Origin: Hippasteria phrygiana | Taxonomy: Eukaryota > Echinodermata > Asteroidea > Valvatida > Goniasteridae | DNA length: 64,000 nt | Direction of reading: 5' to 3' | NCBI GenBank assembly: GCA_037893225.1 | Contig: JAZGUH010000154.1 | Coordinates: 1-64,000, forward strand | Shown: positions 26,286 through 40,500 of the stretch, piece by piece | How the letters are laid out: the number at the start of each line of letters is the position of its first letter | How positions within the stretch are numbered: position 1 is the first letter of the stretch | Notes under the pieces: model-generated | The model's database searches: none | Told to the model about the DNA's origin: nothing | What the model saw: only the letters and a program-made list of their open reading frames with translations | Made by a program: the position numbers and the translations under genes

Positions 26286-29200
26286 GTGTACTCTGTGCTT
26301 CCTCAGATTAGTCTGTGCAGTGTCTTGTACAGTTATTTTATTGAATACTTGTGAAATACCGACCTCAGCGTCTTGAGTGTGTGACAATACAACAATCACT
26401 GTAAATGAAAGAAAGTATATTCATGTAGTTTTAAAGCATTCAAGTATGTATAATTTCATAATTGTTTATCTTGCTGCACAGTTTGTTTCACGTTCAGACA
26501 GGTTTATACATTGTGTGCATTGACCAAATGAGTGCGTAATCTCATAAGTCTTTAGGCTTTCTCTCGTGGTCTCAAAAGCATTCCATTTGGGAATTTTTGA
26601 GTTGTGTCATAGCCTTGGGATCTGAGCTGTCATCGCCAACTCAAGCGGAATCAGATCAGTAGTCAAACAAACTTGTAACAATCTGTTTATGAAGTCACTG
26701 ATGAAGGATTAAATTTGATCCACAGTCGGTATTCAAAAAAGTTAATGCCTGTTTCAAAACATTACATCTGCAATCATCCAATTAGAATTGATTGATTGAT
26801 CATAAAAAATGCTTACTCAGTTTAAAAATTTACTTGGTCAAAAGGTCCCGCGCAAGTAATTACTTATGAAAAAAATCAACAAAATAAGACAAGTGGTGCG
26901 TTGATTCAACTAACACAATTCACAAGGTAAGACATAATTTGAATAAGCAGCATTGATTTGTCAACTGAAAAGATTCACAATGCAGACTTTCTTATTTTTA
27001 TATTTTGACATTTTGTATGTACGGTGAAAATGTAAAGAAAAGTTGAAACAAGTGTGGAGATGTAATCCAATTTTGTGATTAGGAAAGGCCACGGAAAACG
27101 AAGTGATATTTTATACTTAAAATACTCTACATCTTGAGATTCAGTAATCCCATATATTTGGAGTAAATTTGCCGTGTTTTTTAATGCGTGTTTTAAAAAA
27201 GATATTTCCAAGTGTACCATAAAATAAGATTGTTAGGTTTTTGATATTCCCAGATTTGCTGGTAGAATTAGTTATCCTTAATTATGTAGATACTTCCGTG
27301 TATTTTTTAGTAACTTACTGTCATTTGACAAGCTTGGGCACATATGCATGCAACAATTTTGCGGGAAGAAATGGATACGTCGGTTATTAAAATGGATTCC
27401 ATGCACAGAATTTTTTTTCACAGCAGCATGAGGGAAATGAAAGACTAACCAACTCTCGAACAGCAACATTAGTTTTGTCAAGCATTGTCCATTCCACGGT
27501 AGTTGGGGAGAATTTGGAAAGTCCCTTCCTACTTCCTTTCCTAAATGACTTAATTTAACACGATGTACATGTATGTATTAACTTTAATTTGGAGTTCAGG
27601 AAATGATTTCATATTCCTGTGTAAGTTTTTGTAAGCCATTTTTGTACTTTTGTAACTTGTATACCCATTCAACTGAGAATGAAGGAAACTTTTTTTCTTT
27701 CTTGTGAATTGTTTTAATGTCAAATACAAATGCAAACATGGAAGAAATAATGGTACCCAGATGATTTGCATAATATCTATAAACAATAACATTGCCTTAA
27801 ACCATGTGTAGGTGGAGCATATTAAAAGTTGTTGAACCAGATTTTGTAATCTACTTGCCACTTTTTTGTTTAAAAAAATTCCTTGAATAAAGACTTTCAA
27901 TTGTAAGGGATCCAATAAGATTATTTTTGTAAAAAATGTCACATTTTCTCAATTTCAGAAATATTGCAATTTCATAGATTCATTTCGGGTACAATTGGGA
28001 AAAAAATTCAATTTTAGGCCAAACTTGACAAAAACATGTCCTTTTGGGGGTAAAAAAAAGTAGCCCTCAAAACATGTACACTTTTATTTATCAAGCCCAC
28101 AATTACTTAAGGGATAACCCAAATGTGTTGCATATTTCTGCTTCATCTTGAAAGCTCTTTTTCTCGAAACATTTCCAAAGAAACTATCAAATTACCATTG
28201 AAAAGCTAGGGACCTGCAGAATTCAACCACTCTAGATCTAAAAATGTTAAAATCCTGCCTGAAGCCACATTGTCACTGCCATAATCATGGGTACACCTTT
28301 TGTTAATACTATACAACAGAACACTGGTTGTTTCTCAACGAATCCTGTATTTTGACATAGAAAGCAGGAAAATAATTCGTATTAATTTATGTTGACAGAA
28401 AGCTTGGTAACTAAAACATGTAAATTCTTTTTGAAACTTTAAAAGGACACCAAACTGCTATCCATGAGTGTGGCTGTACACGATTGTATGTGTTAATTAA
28501 ATTCACTTGGTATTGAATAATACCTTTATTGACTGGTTTCATGCGAAGTGTCTGACCAGTATTCAAGTGCGACGAGTAAATATTTCCGTAATATGTAACC
28601 CATAGCATGTAAGTTTCAATACAGGCAAGCATACAAACTAAGAACAAAAGAATTATCCAACAAAACACAAATGAAAGATTATGTAAGAAAATACATTTTA
28701 GAACAATCAAATGGAAGTCAACCAGCTTATTTGGTTCTTGTTTTTAGAAATTTAAATTTGAAGGACGGATATATTCGAAACTGCAGTCAAAGTTATTTAC
28801 AAAAATATATACAAAATGATTCACACAGCGCAGAATATATATTACTAAAGGTGATCTCGTGTTTTTATCAAATTCAAATGCATTTCTCCAGAGAAAATGG
28901 CAAGATCACATTCGACTACATGTTCAAGTTTACTTATTTCTTCACTGGATAACAGCCAAGAAAAAAACAAAATCTACTCTGAAGTTGACCATTTGTGGAT
29001 AAATTTCAGCCATTTTTGAAAGCAACTGAGATAAGAAAATGCTATTTTGTTCACAGGTCTTATAACCACTGTTTCATTCTGTGTGATGTGTATATATACA
29101 AACATATTCTGCAGTATTGGTTAAATTCAACCATTCAAAAATCCACTCATATTTAAATATATATTATGCTTAAGTCACACACACCGTGAATGAAGTCTTT

Positions 29201-29775
29201 TTACAAGTAATTTACTAAATCTGAATAATGCTGGACACTGCAAATAAAATATAAAAACAGGCAAAATTGCCTGCAATGAACTGCAAACTAAGGCCTCAAT
29301 GGGCCAACAACAGCAAACCTGTAAGGGTGAAACAGAAAGGAAAAACGAGAAAAAAACTGAACTAAATAACAAATACAATCACATTTAAAGAAACACGGCA
29401 GAAAATAGTACTTTAAACAGGCATGCAACCTGGACTTGACGAAAAACGAGGACATCCCAATCTGTACAAGACTTTGTACAGTGTTTTTCAATTTTCATTG
29501 GCATAAGTGTGAAGTGAAAAACGAGGAAATCAGCTGAACCGAGAAAAAGTCGCATGCCTGTTTTAATGGTCTATTATTTTCAAGTTGCATTATTTTCCCA
29601 CACAAGCACCCTTCATGTAGCTTTCATTTTTGTTCAGTAAAAAACCCAATCCTTAAAAGGGTCTCCATAAATCTCTGGCGACAAAAAGGGTGGCTGAACA
29701 TATTGTAAATTGCTACATTAAACAAAAAACATAAAATGAACCTTGCATGGAAGTTTGATTGATTGACATGCAAGC
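26286..29775. other. AT-rich spacer between convergent genes
   Basis: No repeat or exon that I recognise over 3.5 kb. The right part should be the dynein 3' untranslated region. Possible - strand AATAAA signals (TTTATT on +) are at 28525-28530 and 28083-28088. Short open frames here have no recognisable similarity and AT-rich codon content. Confidence 0.5.
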
Positions 29776-30072
29776 CTAGTCATCCAACTGACACAACGAA
29801 GCAACTCCACGATTAATCCAGTAAGCTTGTGGTTTATCCGATGGTAATTCCAACAACATGACAAAGTTCGTGGAGTGGCCTGTTGTCGACAACGTCCCTC
29901 TCCTGGCACTGGTCTTGTACACTGGACATGTGTAGGTAGGAACCTGTTTGAAGTCGGCTTTACGCCCAGGTTTGAGCCAGGTGATGGGTATTGTATCATA
30001 CAGAATCTTGGGATTAGACTCGTTGAGTCTCATGAGCGAACGATCCCAACGAGCGCCCTCTAAGAACAGGCC
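29776..30072 (-). CDS. DNAH3: Dynein exon 36 (last coding exon)
   Basis: Residues 2084-2181 and stop. Starts [20 protein letters not shown] and ends [13 protein letters not shown]. Acceptor TCTCCCAG. It contains [19 protein letters not shown], the dynein C-terminal signature. Confidence 0.95.
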   Translation of the reverse strand, partial: GLFLEGARWDRSLMRLNESNPKILYDTIPITWLKPGRKADFKQVPTYTCPVYKTSARRGTLSTTGHSTNFVMLLELPSDKPQAYWINRGVASLCQLDD

Positions 30073-33000
30073 CTGGGAGAATGATGAAAACAAACTTCAA
30101 AAACCAGTCTATAAATAAGGCAAAAAAATAGCTGTTTTGCCCTCCGCGACTGACCCTAAAAGTCACAAAAGTCGGGTCGTGTTTTTTTTTTTTTAAAGGA
30201 ATTTTCAAAATCTCACCTTTTCCTGCACAAAATAAACAAGTTTGATTAAAATCATTGTCTTTAAATACAGCTACGACGGCACAATCGTGCATTTCGTCAT
30301 CCCACTTTTAAATAAGCTTACTTTTTGCCTTCCGACATGTAGTTTTGTTTTGATGTTTTAATGGATGGTTAAACAAAAATAAAAAATTTTTGGGGGGGGG
30401 GGGAGGGGGTCCCTAATTTGTGTTACTAGACTTTATTGCAGGCCCAATGAATTATTAGGGGACTTTCAACATGGTTTTAGAAAACCTACTGATCTCAACT
30501 ACCCTTCAAGATAAACATTCACGATTATATATTAACCGTTGATTCATTCATGCAGTGTCATTTGGATTCCAACAAATCACGATAATTATTACTTCTTCGA
30601 AGTTAATTCCGGTTTAACTCGAACCCATCAAAACCTATTCCTTTATTTATTTATTTATATATTTATTTTTAGTAATTTCTTTTAGGGGACAGGGCATGCA
30701 GCGTGTTGGGGTCTCAAAATAGACCACTGGCTGGGACAGACAAACTAGGTGCAGGTCAGGTCTTAGGGGTCCCCTGTGGGGAGGGGGGGAGGGGTTTCAG
30801 AGCTGAAAGTGTCAGGGGGTCTCCTACTTACGTAGACATAAGCTCCATCCTCCGCCTTGTTTTCAACGGTCTCTTCGTGCTCAGTTACTTCAAACTCAAA
30901 ACCAAGGTGATCAATGGGAATAGTGTACTTGCGAGCGTAGTTCTGACTCACACCTGTTGTGAAAAAACAATTATCTCACACAGTTCAACTTGATTGTAGT
31001 GACATTCAGTGGATGCAATATGCCCCACCCCCAAAACGCTTCAGCCGATCAACATGAAATTTGGCGATGAGTCCTAACTTTTATTGGTTACTATTGAAAA
31101 AACCAAGGTATGTGGATTTGAGCTATTTATGCAGAAATCCACAGATACAAATATTTGCAGGTGCCTAAACATGGTTTCGGTACCTGAACTCAGTACATTT
31201 TGACTTTTTGACCGGTATCCAATGTCACATGACTTATCGCATTATGGGAATCCAAGATGGCCGCTGTCGACACAAATAGCTTTCAGGCTTTTTGGCACTA
31301 TTTATTTTTTTTAAAAATTGTTTGGGAAGGTTTGGAATCGGAATTCAAAGCTAGCTGTAGGATTGCCGTCACAAAAATATTTCTATGGAAAAAAAAGTCA
31401 TTTTAGGGGTAAAATACCAAAACCATGATTTTCCCAAAATAGACCCCAAAATGAGTTATAGCGCCCTCAGCATTGACCTTGGATGTCAAACAATTAATTC
31501 CAATGACAGACCATCATACAAATAATAAATGTACCAAATTTCAAGGCATTTTAATAACATTTGTAGAAACTAAGCCAAAAAATATTGTTTTTGACCAAAA
31601 AATAGGCAAAAACTTGGTAAGCTGCCCTCTTGTGTTCACTGCAGTACAATCAAATAATGCCATATTGTACATTACTGGCCAACACACATCTTTTCTTAAA
31701 TTTCAGGTGAATCGGCCAATGCACACAGAAAATTAAGAGGGGACCACAATGTGGCCCTCCCCGGTCCTGAGAGAGCCAGAACACCCTGGTCCCGATTGGG
31801 TTAAAAATCACAGAAAGCTAATAATTACAGATTATATTTTTAAGCTCACGCGGTTTTCCAACAGTCAGTCTGATCACGTTTTACAGCCAATTCTAAATTG
31901 AAAATAGTTGTCACGCTGCCACGAGCACATGGGCAATATTGTTTCAGTCTTTGGACTCATGACAAGGTATAGATGATTCTTACCAGTCAGGAAAGACTGA
32001 GTGAAGTAGAATCCAGACAGCCAGAAGGATTTAGGAACTCCATTATCAATCCAATCCTGCAGAAAGTTCAGCCTGATGACACATTTAGATCAAAGGAAAA
32101 CCACATTGGAATGCCACATTGCTTCATCAATACGTTTATTATACTAACTTGAAAATGTGGAATAGATTTATGGGAAAATATTCTTTTCACTGCGGCCTGA
32201 CGAATAATGGATATTGCTGAGGCCTCATTATTACTCAACTTACCTAGGCAAAAGTTTGGTCTATAACCTCCAGCAGACTGGAGTAATGGATATGACTTGT
32301 GACTCATCTAGCCGGAAGTTTGGTCTATAACCTCCAGCAGATTGCAGTAATGGATATGACTTGTGACTCACCTAGCCAAAAGATCAGTCTATAACCTCCA
32401 GCAGACTGGAGTAATGGATATGACTTGTGACTCATCTAGCCAAAAGTTTGGTCTATAACCTCCAGCAGATTGGAGTAATGGATATGACTTGTGACTCACC
32501 TAGCCAAAAGTTTGGTCTATAACCTCCAGCAGATTGGAGTAATGGATATGACTTGTAACTCATCTAGCCAAAGGTTTGGTCTATAACCTCCAGCAGATTG
32601 GAGTAATGGATATGACTTGTGACTCACCTAGCCGAAAGTTTGGTCTATAACCTCCAGCAGATTGGAGTAATGGATATGACTTGTGACTCACCTAGCCAAA
32701 AGATTGATCTATAATCTCCAGCAGACTGGAGTAATGGATATGACTTGTGACTCACCTAGCCGAAAGTTTGGTCTATAACTTCCAGCAGAGTGGAGTAATG
32801 GATATGACTTGTGACTCACCTAGCCAAAAGTTTGATCTATAACCTCCAGCAGATTTGAGTAATGGATATGACTTATGACTCACCTAGCCAAAAGATCAAT
32901 CATGTAACCTCCTAGCGGCTTGAGGGATGGATATGACTTGGCAGCCCACATCGCTGGTACTTTGCCAACCAACATGCTATCAAAGACATCTTCTAGCTCG

Positions 33001-34506
33001 GATGACATGACAACCAATCCCTTGATGGCTTTCTGGATGTTCTGAAGGGAGCTTCGGACGACGGATGTAAGACGATTGAAGCGGATGAGTTCTTGTCTCA
33101 AGACTGTGTTCATTGACTCAGAGTATACAACAGGGTACTTCTCCATGACCTGAGATGCACGGAGCAAATGATTACAAAATTACTGATATCAAACGAACCA
33201 CATTGAGTAATCACCACAATGTCGCTTCCCAGGTTGTATCATAAGTTGGGGCGTGATCCCTGGCTATAGAACTTGTGCAAATGACGTAACTGCCTACAGA
33301 TTGGCACGCGCATTGTCAATTTGGGAGTCAAATTGCATGACGCGCGCATCGGCCGCCCCGTATTTCAAACACATTTTGAGCAGCACATACGCGTGTTTAG
33401 AACATGTTTACACTGCGTATATATCCGCACGGCGGCGTATAATTCACAGTCGTTAAATTTGAATGCCATTTGACTCCCGAAATGGCTGTATGCACAAGCT
33501 CTGTACGGCATTCTGGGTTTATGACTTCTGACTAGCGCCCACCCGAACAAAGATACTGACAATTTGGGAGACCGCCAACATAGGGCAAGATAGCTCAGTT
33601 GGTAGATAGAGCACAGGTACGGTATTCCGGAGGTCGCAGGTTCAAATCCTGCTCCTGCCAGTTTTCGGTTTACTTTGAAAATTACTGACACATAGACTTA
33701 TATTTTGTTCTCAAATAATCAGTGCAAATTTGTATAAGTGGCCATCAGTTTTTCTCTGTGGTTGGCAACAAATGGCACATTTATGGCACATTTATGCACT
33801 TTGATTTCAATGAAGTCTCTTGATTTTGTTTTGGGTAGGGTCTACTTATTCAGTAAATTATTCAATAATTAGTTGGTGTTTTAAAACTTTTGTGAATAAT
33901 TTCTGGTTTTGTTTGTTGCAGGGTTGGTGTGTGTGAGTTTGTTCTTACATTCAATAGGGTCTTTTAACAATAGAGGACAACAGGGTTCCCTGGTTGAGAA
34001 AGGTCCCAGTTTGAAAATCGTGTACAAAACCAATGAGTGTCCTTGCCAAAAAATTAGAGTATGAACAATAGGAGGACAATAGGAGGTCGCCGATTGAAGG
34101 TGTTTACACACTTGTGTGTGTGAGTTTGTATATGCCAGCAATCGTGGACCTAGGACAAAAGAATTCGGGCGTAGACAAAGAGGTCCACGTTTGACCTAAC
34201 GTCCACGATTGAAAATCGTGTACAAAACCAATGGGAGGCCTTCCGAAAAAGTATAAACAAAAGAGTATAAACAAAAGAGGAACAATGGGAGGTCCACGAT
34301 TGCACCCGTTTACATGACTGAACGTGTTGGGGTATTCAAACCGCGGACGAAAATTCCTGAGAACAAAAGAGAACAATATCGTCCGCGATTCCCAGCATAC
34401 GTCCGCAATTGGAAGTGTGTACAAAACCTATGGAGGCCTTCCGAAAAAGTTAGAGTATAAACAAAAGAGGAACAATGGGACGTCCGCGTTTGGAGGTCGG
34501 TACACG

Positions 34507-34539
<33 letters not shown>

Positions 34540-37500
34540 AGAGATATACCGTACCCTGTGGCGACATGAAAACAATTGAGACAAAGGGACTGAATAGGTC
34601 TCCACAAGGCAATTCTATGGGTTAGGTTGTTTCCACAAGGAATTTTGTGTACAAAGTCTATGTACAAGTGTGTATATACTTTTCCCACATTGGGTTATGG
34701 GGACATCCCATAGGGTTCGTGTGCTTTAGGAAAATCTCTCTATACTCAAACCCTGATAATTCTTTCGACCCAAAATTTTCAACATCAGCCTAATAGGTAT
34801 TACTCTCCATTTTCTTTCATATAACCCTAACCCCAATTTACCTCTATATCCCTTTACTGGACACCCAAAACGTTATGGGGACAGGAAATGTCCCCACAAC
34901 TCGCTCAGATTTTTTCAAACAAAAGAAATTGTCCCCATAACGAGGTGTAGGCGTGAATGTAAATACCTGCAATCGTGGAGAAATATACCGTACCCTGTGG
35001 AGACATGAAAACAATAGAGACAAAGGGACTGAATAGGTCTCCACTAGGCAATTTTATGGGTTCGGTTGTTTCCACAAGGAATGTTGTGTACAGGGAAAAG
35101 GGGAGAACAATGCCATGTGTCCACAGGGATGTAAAAACGCGGATGTGTGGGGGGGGGTATTTGTGTTTGTTCGTTGGTGTTTTTATTGTTTGTAATGCAG
35201 TGACACCATCCATAGGTTTGCCAACTAAACTACCTAAACTAAATGATATTAACCAGTTCGCATCAGAGGACGTGTTAACACGATCTGGCAGTTTTTATAC
35301 ACGGGCACGGCTGACGGGTTAAAACGTCAAGCTTGCCTCGACTCACCTCCGGGTGACGTCTCAACACGCTAAACCCTCATTTGTTTTGTACACACACACA
35401 CACAAAGTCCGAGAAGTCTGTGGAGGCGGACCGTGTGTTGAACTAGAACTTGGCCGCTGTGCACGGCCTGTTGTTCTACAATTTACGCTCAGGTGGGCGC
35501 ACCCGGAGTTTTGAAATATACAAGGTTTCAGCAAAAAAGTATTGTACAAATACTGTTGAAATGACTCTTGCAAATCAGTATTCGTGGCGTTTGGCTGTAT
35601 ATCAGAAGTTGGCTGCTATATTTTGCCTTTTTTGAAAATAGAAATTTTCGGCAAAAATAATCCCGGCGCGAACTGGTTAACTGCGGCTGTGATGTTGCAA
35701 AAGAAAGATCTATACATACATGTCGCTTATCTCTCCACATCAAATGACATAGCAAATTACAGATATTTCATGTCCAATCACATGGCACATTACGTAACCA
35801 GCTTAAGGAAACCTAATAGACTATAAAGAATGGGTCGATGACTTACATGCTCCAGGTTGTAATCTGATGGTAGTTTAGACAAAATGTCCACTGCCAGGTC
35901 CTCAATAATCTCCTGTGGCGATTTACCACTGCCTCCTGCTTGCCGCGGTAATGTCAACAAAATGCCATCAAAAAGCTGTCAGGACAAACAACATCAAGAA
36001 ATTAACCCTTTGAATACGGATGACACCAAATGGCCAAAAAAAAACAGTGGCGCCAGGCCGGATGACGCCATTTGCCGCTATTTGTGCAGCTTCAATCCAT
36101 TGTTGGATTATTGTGTATGTTATCCTTGACTGCACAAGCACATTGTGTCCGTTTCGCTTGGCTGCCAGAGCTGGCGCGACACCCCGGCGCCTCCTGTAAG
36201 TAACCGTACTCAAGGGGCTAAATGAGAGGTAAAAAATCAATGCAGACAGGGCGAAGAACCATCAATGTCTTTCACAGATGTTGGTTTATCTCTGCATCAC
36301 TATAATAGTATAACAAAAAACAAAAAGATCAATAGAAGTTTGGACATTACACTAACTGAAAGGAAATGATTGAAGATGAATTTTGTTTTATTTACTGCAC
36401 CCTTCAAGAGGTTTTGAAAAGCTACTTAAACAAATATAAGAATGAAAGAAATGTAACATTTGCAAAACCAAATCAAATATAATTCACTGTTGGCCATCAT
36501 GGAAAAGCAACTTTTACATTATTATTAATGGGCATTCCTGCTGCCTCGCAAATATAAAATGCTTCAATCTTGTCAGGAACGACCGGGCCAACTCTACCTG
36601 CTGAGTTTCCTGATTGTCCTTGGTGATGTCAGCGTTCTCGTGGAGACCGAACACCTCAGGATGAGGGATGATGGGAAGGCTGCGGATATAGTCAATGTAG
36701 ACTTGATATGGGCCATCGTGTGGACTGTAATAATCACCACTGTCTGAAAACCTGTAATCATAATAGCATTAAAATGGAATATAGGACAGTTTGAGGAATG
36801 AGGCATGAAGGTGAAGATAGGGTTTACAGTCACGATGACTGCTGTAGATCATAAGTCAAACTATAATAATTATCTACGTCTGAAAATTTATAGCATAACG
36901 GATGATACTGGACAACAGTATGGACCATTTGTACTTGTTTGTTTACATCTAAACCGTCTTAATCTGCCCGGCAGCGTTTTGCATAAATTTGGTTAAGGAA
37001 TGACATCACAGGTCACATAATTCAAAGGCGATCTGACCTGCGACGTCACTCCTAAACACACGACGTCAGAGGGCACATCGTCTATGGAACTGTAATTTCC
37101 ATAAGAAATTATTTCTCAGAATCACAAAACAGGTGACGGGTCAAACTTACGGAAATTTCTCTTCTACGAGAATCCTGTCATTGTAGAACTTTGACAGGAG
37201 CGATGTAAGTAGACGTCTGTCTTTGTCGTCAGTAACACGGCCTCCATAGTTACATTCACCCGTTAGGTAGGTCAGAGCATCAAAAGGAACATCGTCATAG
37301 TCATTCAAGAACATCTAGTAAACAAACAGATTAAGTTTGTATAACTATACTGGTGCTTCCCTTCTACCCACTGCGGTTTGCTTTCACTACAACTTGCATT
37401 TTGGATTCTGTTAGTTGACAGATCAAAATTTGACAACTTAACCAGTTGGGTTTTGTAGAGCTCTTCTTTCAGAGTCTAAAAGCTACGTTAGGCAAATTCA

Positions 37501-40500
37501 TGAACATTTTAAGTTGCTTCAATTCTTTTAAATATTATATCACTGGAAAGAGTAACAAACAAAAATAGAAATAAAATGAGGGGTCAATGGTCATGATAAG
37601 TTAACCCTATGCAAAGTTAAGGATTTTTGTTGATTTAAAAATTTTTGTCATTTTGGAGGACAATTTCAGTTAAAAAGTTGTGAACACATTGCTAAATTGC
37701 TAAACAGTAATATTGGCCACTTCCGGAACCTGCGACGTCCGGAATACCGTACCGGCGCTCTACCAACTGACCTATACCAAGAACGTTAATTAACATTCTT
37801 TATAGTATTCTTGAGCTTACCAGCAGTTGTTTCATGCTGATTCTAAGATCCGACTCGTTGAACTCGTAAGGAATATTCCATCCTAGGGGACCAAACTTGC
37901 GTCTCTCTTGCATCAGAGCATGGAAGAAACACAGACCAAACAGAAGCTTCCTCCAAATCTCAGGCTGTACATGAAAACAAAAAGATTTGTTTAAAAAAAA
38001 AAATAAATCAACACGAATACAAAACAAAATTCAAAAATGAATTCAAACAGAGACAAGAAAATGTGTATAAATACCTTGTTGCAGCTGTCAAAGAACTCAG
38101 AGTCTGATATTGGGTCATTGAGGTAGGAGCGAAGTAGATTAGCACGCAATCCTTTTGGTGGTTCATTGGTCATCTTCACACCTGATAACAAAAACAATAT
38201 ATGAAGATAAACGTAACTACAGATTGTGCAATAGAACCGGGTACCCGACCGTTCATATCAGGAACCGGTTCCAGATTATGGAATCGAGTACCCGTACAAC
38301 TTTACATTATCGCATAGTTACTTCCCAGACAATGAAAAACGAAAGCTTCTGAATGTTTATATTTGTCGGGAATTTTCAAAATTAAAACTGGACTATGTGG
38401 GAAAACAGCACAGATTTCATGTTTATGATGCTCACAAAAGTTGACAATAAAGGGAATTTACTGGTCCTGGTTTTTGCAGTCTGGGTATGGATAAGAGCCT
38501 CGACGAGACATAATAGCATGCCTCAATCCACAATAAATACAACTGTATAAAGCTTCCGGACAAGTCTTTTGTGATGATGCCGGTGCATGCGCGTGCCGGC
38601 AACATGCAAAGGTGGAGAAGTGATCATGTTTATTGGACGAGCATGACGAGATTTTCAGAATTTTGTCTGAATTCAGAGAAAGATATTATTACAACTTCCG
38701 GGATTGGAAGTTTTGGGTTGGGTTTCTTTAACGGGTACCCGGGTACCCGTATTTTTTTCAATCGGGTACCCGGTTCTTTTAATACCAGTAAATGCATACC
38801 CCTAACTACAGACAAGAAGTTCTATTTGTTTATCGTGTATTCTCTATGAACCACCTGTTATTGCCATCAAGTAAGCAGGTGCAGAAAAGAAAGTATCTTG
38901 CGGGCCAACAATTCTTCGATTCTTGCAATCAATATGTAGAAACTTGCTGTTCAGGTTGGGATACTCTTTTTAAGAACGCTGTGGATTCCAGTTGCCCCAA
39001 AATCATTTGTGATGTGATCTGGGAAAAACCCTTCAGATGGTGAAATTTATCATTCCTGTGTTATATGCATAATGTTATGAGGGCACTGTGTTGTTTTCAA
39101 AATTGTTTTATTCTTGATTCATAAATGCCTCAGCGAGTTTCACTATCCCTATTGGTCGAGAGCCTGTCACGTGGGTGTGTTAAAACGGTTGTTTAAACAT
39201 GGCACGTCATAACCAGCTGTTCTCAGCCGATACGCAACAGGGAGAGTGTAATAGGTGCGCGCACAAGATGTACTGAACTTCATAATGTAAGACAACGCTA
39301 ATGCACGTGTATAAAACGCTGCATCTCATGCGTGTGCGTACGCGCATGCGGCAGACAGCTCACAAGGCCGATACGTACGCATGTGTTTTGTACTGAGCAA
39401 ATGGGGAAAAAAAGTAGGGTGAACAAGCTCTGCATTTTGTCCTTTTTTTGCATTTTTCGTAAGAAGGCATTTTATTAATGAATGGGGATAAAAATGTAAT
39501 GACCCTTCGGCTCGGTCCATTAACAACGGACCACGCCCTTCCGCGGTTATTATTGACGTGGTAAAGACCGGGTCATCACAATTTTATCCCTTTATTCTAG
39601 GATGTCTGTATTAACTTGAGTTATGATGCCAAGAATTTAAGAAAAACCAGCCGACTTCATTTTGAGAAATCAAGCTTTAAACTTCTGTATAACTCATTGA
39701 GTTTGCACAAAAAGTGACTGAAAGATTGCAAATTGTTACATTAAAATGATGGGATTTTTAGTTAATATTTTCAGGAATGATAATAATTTAACTGGTAGCA
39801 GAAACTCAAAATTGTCAAAAACAAATCTAGGGGACTATTGTGCCATTATTTTCAATGCAGGTTCGGCGACATTCGAAGGGTTTTCCCAGACCACGTCGCA
39901 TTAAACAATGAGAGATCTCAAAAGACAACTACACAAGTTTTCACTGCTACAAATCCACAACAGAGAAATGTCAGAATGAGTTCTTACCATTCTGCAGGAT
40001 GGAGACTGGGAAGTCATCAGATGCATAGCTTGTCAACCACAACCTGAAATCTTGATGGGTAGCCTCAGGTACAATCACTTCTTCACAAATCTTCTCCAGT
40101 TTAGGCATCCAGCTGGAAGCAAGATGGCAGTTCTGCAGGACAACCCACGTACCCTCCTTCAGGGCATCTTCGATCATCTTAGTCGCAATCGGCCCTTGGC
40201 CCTGGCCGAGGGAAATCGTCTGGATGCGATTGCCTCCAAAGCCTTTATCCTCGGCAAACTTGAGCAACCCAGCCATGGGATCCGCACCGGGGGACAAGAC
40301 GAAGATCAGCGGGGCGCAGCAGTGGGAATCGGCAAAACTCCCGGCCAGGTCAAAGGTTGGAGGCTCTATGTAACTCCGCCCCATGTTATCAACGATGTAG
40401 TCTTGGACCGCTGGGACTAGTTTATCTGGGCGTAAGCATCTCAAAATGATCATGCGTGCAAGGCCGCTGGTTGCATCAAACGGTACGGGATATTTCAGCT

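Noticed and set aside
25903..26376. 157-codon open frame with several Cys
   Set aside because: It runs through a family J MITE and spacer; no domain is recognised and a similar frame appears over the other copy.
32236..32883. CRISPR-like array of regular repeats
   Set aside because: Units are contiguous 64-bp tandem repeats without unique spacers, in an animal intron; they match the neighbouring exon.
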